DNA of 64,000 bases from Phenylobacterium sp. J426 (GTDB taxonomy: Bacteria; Pseudomonadota; Alphaproteobacteria; Caulobacterales; Caulobacteraceae). Positions 58,698-64,000 of the stretch are shown one piece after another (the stretch's first letter is position 1; each line of letters opens with the position of its first letter). The position numbers and the translations under genes are program-made. The stretch lies in NCBI RefSeq assembly GCF_024699945.1, contig NZ_JAJOMY010000001.1, positions 2,418,001-2,482,000 of the forward strand, read 5' to 3'. The notes beneath the pieces were generated by a model, which worked only from the letters and a program-made list of their open reading frames with translations, ran no database searches and was not told the DNA's origin.

Positions 58698-60287
58698 TCA
58701 GGGGCCGCCCGGCAGCGCGTAGGACACCGGCGCGCCCGGGCCGAGGGGGACGCCGAGCGCCACCCAGACCACCGCCAGCGCCATGCCCGAGATCAGCAGC
58801 CAGATCGAATAGGGCGTCATCGTCGCCGCCAGGCTGCCGATGCCGAAGTCCGCTTGCCAGCGCTGGCAGAACACAAGGATCAGCGGGAAGTAGACCATCA
58901 GCGGGGTGATGATGTTGGTCGCCCCGTCGCCCACCCGGTAGGCCGCCGTGGTCGCCTCGGGGCTGATCCCCAGCAGCATCAGCATCGGCACCAGCACCGG
59001 CGCCAGCAGCGCCCACTTGGCGCTGGCCGAGCCGACGAACAGGTTCAGGCCCGCGGTGAAGAGCACGATGATCGCCAGCAGCGCCGGGGCGGGCAGGGAC
59101 AGCTGCTGCAGGCCGGCGGCGCCGTGGACGGCGGTGATCAGGCCCAGGTTCGACCAGTTGAACATCGCCACGAAGTGCGCCGCGGCGAACGCCAGCACGA
59201 GGTAATAGGCCATGTCGCCCATCGACCCGGCCATCATCTTCACCAGGTCCCGGTGCGTCTTCACCGTCCCGGCCGCCCGCCCGTAGGCCCAGCCGGTGGC
59301 CAGGAACAGGATGAAGAAGCCCGCCACCAGCGACTGGTAGAAGGGCGTCAGCCGCCCCGTCGCCGCCGCCGTCTCGTCGATCAGCGGCGTGCCCGGGCCC
59401 AGGGTGAAGAACAGCCAGAGCGCCGCCACGCCCGCCGCGGCGAGCCCCGCGCCCCGCAGGCCGCGCTTCTGTTCGGCCGTCAGCGGCGCGTCGGCCACCG
59501 TCTCAGCCGAGCTCTCCGCCGCCGCCTCGGCGGCCGAGGCGGGGCTGTATCGGCCCAGCCGCGGCTCCACCACCCGGTCGGTCACATACCAGATGACCGG
59601 CAGGAACACCGCCGTCATCGCCGAGATGAAGAACCAGTTGCCGGCGATGTTCGCGTCCCAGGCCGGCGCCAGGGTCTCGGCCGCCGCCTCGGTGATCCCG
59701 AACAGCAGGGCGTCCAGCTGGCCGGGCAGCAGGTTGGCCGAGAACCCGCCCGAGACGCCGGCGAACGCCGCCGCGATGCCCGCCACGGGATGCCGGCCCG
59801 CCGCGGCGTAGAGCGCGCCGGCCAGCGGGATCAGCACCACATAGGCCGCATCCGCCGCCAGGTTGCCCAGCATGGCCACCAGCGCCACCAGCGGGGTCAG
59901 CAGGACCCTCGGCGCGCCCCGCACGGCGGCGCTCATCGCCGTGCCGAACAGCCCCGAGCGCTCGGCCACGCCCGCGCCCAGCATCACCACCAGCACATAG
60001 CCCAGCGGGTGGAAGTGGGTGAACGTCGTGGGCATCTCCACCCACAGCCGGCGGATGTTGTCGGCCGAGACCAGGCTCTGGGCCGCCACCACGGCCAGCG
60101 CCCCGGTCTCCGGATCCCGCTGCGTCGGGTGGACCGCCGACACCCCCAGCGCGCTGGCCACGACGCTGATCAGGATGAGTCCGCCGATCAGATAGACGAA
60201 GAGGAAGACGGGATCGGGCAGCCGATTACCGGTCCGCTCGATCCAGCGCAGGATCCCGCCGGCCTGTTCCTTCGCCTCAGCACTCAT
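58698..60287 (-). CDS. AbgT family transporter
   Basis: This 529-residue membrane protein begins cytoplasmically (MSAEAKEQAGGILRWIERTGNRLPDPVFLFVYLIGGLILISVVASALGVS) and has about 12 hydrophobic segments with two hairpin-like re-entrant elements. Family motifs include HFHPLGYVLVVMLGAGVAERSGLFG and SASAKWALLAPVLVPMLMLLGISPEATTAAYRVGDGATNIITPLMVYFPL. AbgT members take up p-aminobenzoyl-glutamate or export sulfonamides. No folate gene is adjacent, so the direction and substrate are open. Confidence 0.9.
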   Translation of the reverse strand: MSAEAKEQAGGILRWIERTGNRLPDPVFLFVYLIGGLILISVVASALGVSAVHPTQRDPETGALAVVAAQSLVSADNIRRLWVEMPTTFTHFHPLGYVLVVMLGAGVAERSGLFGTAMSAAVRGAPRVLLTPLVALVAMLGNLAADAAYVVLIPLAGALYAAAGRHPVAGIAAAFAGVSGGFSANLLPGQLDALLFGITEAAAETLAPAWDANIAGNWFFISAMTAVFLPVIWYVTDRVVEPRLGRYSPASAAEAAAESSAETVADAPLTAEQKRGLRGAGLAAAGVAALWLFFTLGPGTPLIDETAAATGRLTPFYQSLVAGFFILFLATGWAYGRAAGTVKTHRDLVKMMAGSMGDMAYYLVLAFAAAHFVAMFNWSNLGLITAVHGAAGLQQLSLPAPALLAIIVLFTAGLNLFVGSASAKWALLAPVLVPMLMLLGISPEATTAAYRVGDGATNIITPLMVYFPLILVFCQRWQADFGIGSLAATMTPYSIWLLISGMALAVVWVALGVPLGPGAPVSYALPGGP

Positions 60288-60423
60288 CCGTTGAAGCCCT
60301 CCGCCGAACCTGGACCGCCGCTCGCGGCGGCGGCCATCTAAGCGCAGCCGCGCGCCGCTTGCATCAGGAACATGGCGCGATGGACGACGGACGGCCGGCG
60401 TTCGGCCGGCGGCGAAGCGTTCG

Positions 60424-60884
60424 CTAGTCGAGCTTGCCCGGGTGCGCCGCCGCGTCGACCGGTCCCTCGAAGGCGATGAACAGGGTGCAGGCCGCGCCCG
60501 CCTGGCAGTCCGCCTCGTGCGGCCGGCCCGCCGGCCCGAATGCGTACATGCCCGGCGTCAGGGTCACTGCCGGTGCGCCCTGGTACTTCACCCGCAGCGC
60601 GCCGCTGACCAAGATCATCCGCTCGGCCGAGGTGTGGGTGTGCGCCGGCAGCCGCTGACCGCCGGCCACCCGCAGGAAGACGTCGGCGTTGGGCTTGGCC
60701 GGGTCCCCGTGCAGCACCGCGATCTGGCATCCCGCCGGGAAGATCGGGGGCAGGGCCCCCAGGTCAGCCCGGGGTCGGCGGCCCCGAGCGCGATGGGAGC
60801 CTCGCCCGCGGGGGCGGCCCATCCGGCTGCGGCGGGCGCCGCCAGCGCCGCGGCCGCCGCCATTGCGGGAAGCATGGAGTTCAT
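60424..60884 (-). CDS. Exported cupin-domain protein, one-base frameshift
   Basis: The leader MNSMLPAMAAAAALAAPAAAGWA and GAADPGLTWGP are in one frame. The cupin core LPPIFPAGCQIAVLHGDPAKPNADVFLRVAGGQRLPAHTHTSAERMILVSGALRVKYQG...YAFGPAGRPHEADC is in the next. Restoring one G in 60753-60755 joins them (LTWGPLPPIF). The HTHTSAER and later His in RPHEA are the metal-ligand pattern of the first and second cupin motifs. The corrected product is about 153 residues, small and probably periplasmic; the substrate is unknown. Confidence 0.78.
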
Positions 60885-61000
60885 GAGAGCGCCTCCTTCA
60901 AAGCGCCCCCCGACCGGCGTTCACTGTACCACCCGCCCGCCGCGCGCTCCCGCCCATTATCTGAACCGGGTGCGGCCGCCCGGCGACCTCCGCGCCTGCG

Positions 61001-61627
61001 CTAGGCGGCCGGCCCCTCGTGCGACCGCGCAAGCGCCCGCTTGTACGCCTCGCGCTCCGTCGTGCGCGCCAGATACGCCTGCTCGGCGTCGCCCAGCGCG
61101 AACCCCGCGTGGTTCGCCCCCAGCCGCAGCGCATAGCTCACCGAGATGTCGGCGGCGGTGAACCGTTCGCCCGCCATGTAGGGCGCGCGCTCCAGTTGCC
61201 GCCGCACCAGCAACAGCCGCCGCTCGACGCAGTCCCGCGCCCAGCGGGCGCCCCAGTTGTCCCGATCCGCCTCGGGCGCCAGGAAGCCGCTCACCAGCGG
61301 AACCATCATCAGCGTCGCCAGCCCCGCTTCGCCCAGGTGCAGGAACTGCTGATAGGCGGCGAACGCCGAATCCATCGGCGCCGGCTGCAAGGGCGTCGGC
61401 CCATAGCGGCCCATCAGGTATTCCAGGATCGCCACCGACTCGACCATGGTGACGTCGCCGTCCTGGATCGCCGGCAGGAAGTCGCCCGGGTTCACCGCCA
61501 GCCAGGCGGGGTCCTTCGCCGGCGCCAGCATGTCCACCTGCCGCACCCGATAGGGCAGCCCCATCTCCTCCAGCAGCCACACCACCCGCAGCGACCGCGA
61601 GGTGCTCCCGCCCCAGACCGTGATCAT
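61001..61627 (-). CDS. Glutathione S-transferase family protein
   Basis: The start at 61627 follows GGAGG-type sequence and gives a 208-residue protein. The thioredoxin-like N-terminal domain reads MITVWGGSTSRSLRVVWLLEEMGLPY (catalytic Ser candidate in the SxS/R loop), DFLPAIQDGDVTMVESVAILEYLMGRYG, with the glutathione-binding Glu-Ser. The C-terminal all-helical domain includes ERAPYMAGERFTAADISVSYALRL. The substrate is not predictable. Confidence 0.9.
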   Translation of the reverse strand: MITVWGGSTSRSLRVVWLLEEMGLPYRVRQVDMLAPAKDPAWLAVNPGDFLPAIQDGDVTMVESVAILEYLMGRYGPTPLQPAPMDSAFAAYQQFLHLGEAGLATLMMVPLVSGFLAPEADRDNWGARWARDCVERRLLLVRRQLERAPYMAGERFTAADISVSYALRLGANHAGFALGDAEQAYLARTTEREAYKRALARSHEGPAA

Positions 61628-61719
61628 GCCCTTGCGCCTCCGTACGTCCTGACGAGCTACACCACGCCCGGCGCCCCGCCCATCCCGACGGCCCACGCGC
61701 CCATCCGTTCAGGCTCTGC

Positions 61720-61865
61720 CTCCCCGCGAAGCGGCGGGAGGGGGACCGTCGGCCGAGGCCGCAGAGCCGATGGCGGAGGGGGCAGGCGGCTTCCGCGGCC
61801 CGCCCGCGCCACACCTTCAGCTGTCGTCCCCGTTTCGCCGCAGGCGAAGACCGGGACCCGTCAGC
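61720..61865. repeat. Intergenic repeats, including a GTCATCCCGG-family variant
   Basis: A segment at about 61723-61782 (CCCCGCGAAGCGGCGGG, then GGGGGACCGTCGGCCGAGG) resembles a GC-rich hairpin repeat. It is followed at 61823-61860 by GTCGTCCCCG...CGCCGCAGGCG...CCGGGACCC, a diverged relative of the GTCATCCCGG family. They fill most of the 272-bp gap between the glutathione transferase and DUF1993 genes. Confidence 0.5.
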
Positions 61866-61899
61866 CCCTTAGGGTCGGCCGTGTACGAGACTGCCGACG

Positions 61900-62424
61900 T
61901 TACGCAGACGTCGCGGGCAGATCGCCGAGGAAGTCGCGCTTGCCCAGCTGCAGCCCGCGGGCCCGCAACAGGTCGTAGGCGGTCACGGCGTGGAAGTAGA
62001 AGTTCGGCAGCGCGTAGCCGATGAGGAAGTTCTCGGCGGTGAAGTCGCGCTTCATGCCCTTGAACTCGAAGCGCACGGGCTTGCCGACGAAGCTGTCGAT
62101 CTCGGCAGGCTCGAGCGCCGCCAGGTCTGTGCGGGCGGCGGCGACCTTGTCGCGAAGTTCGGCGAACGTCGCCGGCGGCATCGCCAGGCTCGGCGTCGCG
62201 AACCCTTCACGGACGCTCTGGACGGCGCCGATGGAATGCTCGGCGGTGGATTTCACCTGATAGGTGAAGGGCAGCATGTCGGCGATCAGGCGCGCGTTGA
62301 TGATCTCTTCGGCCGGCGTATTGGTCTCCGCGCACCACGCCTCGGCGCGGTCCACGAGGCGAGCGACCGAGCCGAGGATCTGCAGGTAGGGCGGGATGGT
62401 CGCCGCATGCAACGAGAAGCTCAT
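61900..62424 (-). CDS. DUF1993 domain protein
   Basis: The start at 62424 gives a 174-residue protein typical of DUF1993: MSFSLHAATIPPYLQILGSVARLVDRAEAW, then LIADMLPFTYQVKSTAEHSIGAVQSVREG, RFEFKGMKRDFTAENFLIGYALPNFYFHAVTAYDLLRARGL and a short C-terminus ending GDLPATSA. The family has a DinB-like helical bundle with conserved His residues (AEHSI, FHAVTAYD). Its function is unknown. Confidence 0.88.
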   Translation of the reverse strand: MSFSLHAATIPPYLQILGSVARLVDRAEAWCAETNTPAEEIINARLIADMLPFTYQVKSTAEHSIGAVQSVREGFATPSLAMPPATFAELRDKVAAARTDLAALEPAEIDSFVGKPVRFEFKGMKRDFTAENFLIGYALPNFYFHAVTAYDLLRARGLQLGKRDFLGDLPATSA

Positions 62425-62653
62425 CTGGTTTCCTGTTCTCTGGCGCGCGGCGAGCCCGAGCGCGCTGACGCCGGGGCCAACGGCCGGGACTGCGCCGAGC
62501 CTTACCAAATCGGTCCGCGAGACGACACCCAGCTCTCGGGTTCCGCCAGGACCGGCCGGCGCCTCTTGATCGTGCGGGCCGCAGCCTGGAGGGATCGCGC
62601 GCCTAGCGCTTCGAGTGGCTTTGCGGCAGATAGCCGAACTTCTGCGCTGACCT

Positions 62654-63516
62654 ATGTGGAGCCCCTCGTTGGAACGCCTCAAGGCGGTGGTTAAGTCGCC
62701 CAGGACGGAGTGGGCCATAACCATCCTGATCATCGTCAATGCAGTGACGCTGGGGCTGGAGACCAGCCCCTGGGCCATGGCCAATTTCGGCCCGGCTCTG
62801 CTGGTGATCGATCAGGCCATCCTCGCCGTCTTCGTGCTCGAGATCGCGGCTCGGATCGCCGTGCATCGCTCGGCCTTCTTCAGGGACCCGTGGAGCCTGT
62901 TCGATCTCGTCATCGTCGGGATCGCCCTCGTTCCCGCCGCGGGGCCTTCGCGGTGCTGCGCGCCCTGCGGGTGCTTCGCGTTCTGCGGATGATCACCGTG
63001 GTGCCGTCGTTGCGCCGCGTCGTTGGGGCGCTCATCAGCGCCCTTCCGGGGATGGGGTCGATCGTCCTGCTGCTGGGCCTGATCTTCTATGTGGCCTCGG
63101 TGATGGCCACGAAGCTGTTCGGCGCAAGCTTCCCCCAGTGGTTCGGCTCGATCCCGCTATCCGCCTACTCGCTGTTCCAGATCATGACCCTGGAAAGCTG
63201 GTCGATGGGCATCGTGCGCCCTGTGATGGAGGTCTATCCCTACGCCTGGGTCTTCTTCGTGCCCTTCATCCTTTGCACGACGTTCACCATGCTGAACCTC
63301 TTCATCGGCATCGTCGTCAACGCCATGCAGAGCGAGCATGAGGAAGCGGCCAAGGGGGAGCGCCACCACATCGAGGTCGAACTCCTCCGCGCGAGCGAGG
63401 AGCGCAGGCGCGTCCATGAGCTGGAGGCCGCCGATATGGCCGCCTTGAGCGCAGACGTGTCCTCGCTGCGTCAGGAGATCGCCCAGCTCCGCGCCGCCCT
63501 TGCGGGACGAGGTTGA
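62654..63516 (+). CDS. BacNav-type voltage-gated sodium channel, one-base frameshift in S3-S4
   Basis: The first frame encodes S1-S3 ([63 protein letters not shown]). One G missing from 62941-62944 puts S4 in the next frame: [27 protein letters not shown], with an Arg every third residue. S5-S6 follow, with the pore [18 protein letters not shown] near residue 178; TLESW is the selectivity filter of NaChBac-like sodium channels. A C-terminal coiled coil ([26 protein letters not shown]) would form the tetramer bundle. The corrected length is about 287 residues. Confidence 0.88.
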
Positions 63517-63677
63517 GCTCCGTCGGACTTCGCCCAGCATGGCGGCTTCCAGCCGCGCCGGCCTTGCCGGTCCCGAGGCCGTGACGCCGCAGGGCGGCGA
63601 GCTCGCGTCGGACAGATACCAGGCGACCCGAAGTGATAAGTCCGTCCGCGCGCCGGGGCGTCGCGCGCGGCTGCCGC

Positions 63678-64000
63678 CTAGAGGGCGGTCGTTGGGACGA
63701 GAGCGCTGACCTGGCGCTGGAAGGCGTCCTGTTCGCCGCGGATCATCGCCCGGAAGTCCTCCTGCTGCATCCACGCGAGCGTCGGCTCGGCCAGCACGGC
63801 CTCCACCCGACGTGCAAGCTCGCCGGATTGCAGGTCCTCCTCTGAAAACTTGAAGGCGTCGGGGAGGGGGAAGTCCTCCTGCACGGCGGCCGCGCCCTTC
63901 CGGTGCAGGAAGACAACCGCGCCGCAGATCGCGGCCTCTCGCGGCATGCGGTCCTGACCGGGGAAGTGACCGAAGTCGATGTAGACCCGGGTCTGGGAGA
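63678..64000 (-). CDS. Hypothetical protein, glycosyltransferase-like C-terminal part (5' end outside window)
   Basis: The frame is open from the window edge. It reads TRVYIDFGHFPGQDRMPREAAICGAVVFLHRKGAA..., then DFPLPDAFKF and a helical tail ending LVPTTAL. The YIDFGxxPGxDRxPREAAxxGxxV block resembles the donor-binding end of a family of GT-B-like proteins, in which Glu follows PREAA. About 107 residues are visible, so the full function cannot be assigned. Its actual start is beyond 64000. Confidence 0.65.
   Translation of the reverse strand, partial: SQTRVYIDFGHFPGQDRMPREAAICGAVVFLHRKGAAAVQEDFPLPDAFKFSEEDLQSGELARRVEAVLAEPTLAWMQQEDFRAMIRGEQDAFQRQVSALVPTTAL

Overview
The window comes from a GC-rich alphaproteobacterium of the Caulobacteraceae, most like Phenylobacterium or Caulobacter. 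Supporting signs are the recA-alaS-icd neighbourhood, an alphaproteobacterial LexA box (GAAC-N7-GAAC) at recA, eukaryotic-type NADP isocitrate dehydrogenase, four TonB-dependent receptors, and many dispersed GTCATCCCGG palindromes. No rRNA, tRNA or CRISPR array was seen.

Layout. 1-8.8 kb is metabolic: the end of an amino-acid permease, a Rieske oxygenase, a MetX-like hydrolase, two SDR enzymes (one divergent from an AraC regulator), an S9 peptidase and a lysoplasmalogenase-like membrane protein. recA (9.2-10.3 kb) is followed by a roughly 7.5 kb accessory island. The island holds two inverted, apparently identical IS1182-family copies with different 4-bp target duplications, a relic end of a third copy, a lipoprotein gene, an IS110/IS1111-type element with a long 3' non-coding tail, and several orphan hypotheticals. 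From 17.9 to 34.2 kb is core: a micro-operon of tiny membrane and coiled-coil ORFs, alaS, icd, a degenerate class A beta-lactamase homologue, a TrmJ-like methyltransferase, rpsD, a gluzincin-TPR protein, an MscS channel, grxD/bolA, an EstB-like hydrolase and a CinA/PncC protein. From 34.2 to 43 kb are a large TonB receptor, a protein with two TonB_C-like half repeats, a D-threonine-aldolase-like enzyme, RsmB and YgiQ.

Two loci look like self-contained systems. At 43.3-47.6 kb a translationally coupled operon encodes a TonB-dependent receptor, a YfiR-like periplasmic protein and a CHASE8 hybrid histidine kinase, which suggests outer-membrane-linked signalling with a kinase in place of the usual diguanylate cyclase. 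At 50.9-58.6 kb an ABC ATPase, two large-loop ABC-2 permeases and a TonB receptor form an operon divergent from a second TonB receptor. A Zur-like palindrome lies between them, so this is probably a zinc-acquisition locus like Caulobacter znuGHI/znuK/znuL. The right end carries an AbgT transporter, a cupin, a glutathione transferase, a DUF1993 protein and a BacNav-type sodium channel.

At least a dozen genes, including the essential alaS, are broken by single-base gains or losses, nearly all in G or C runs. This is best explained by uncorrected sequencing or assembly errors, so those genes are annotated as one locus each with the position of the break given.
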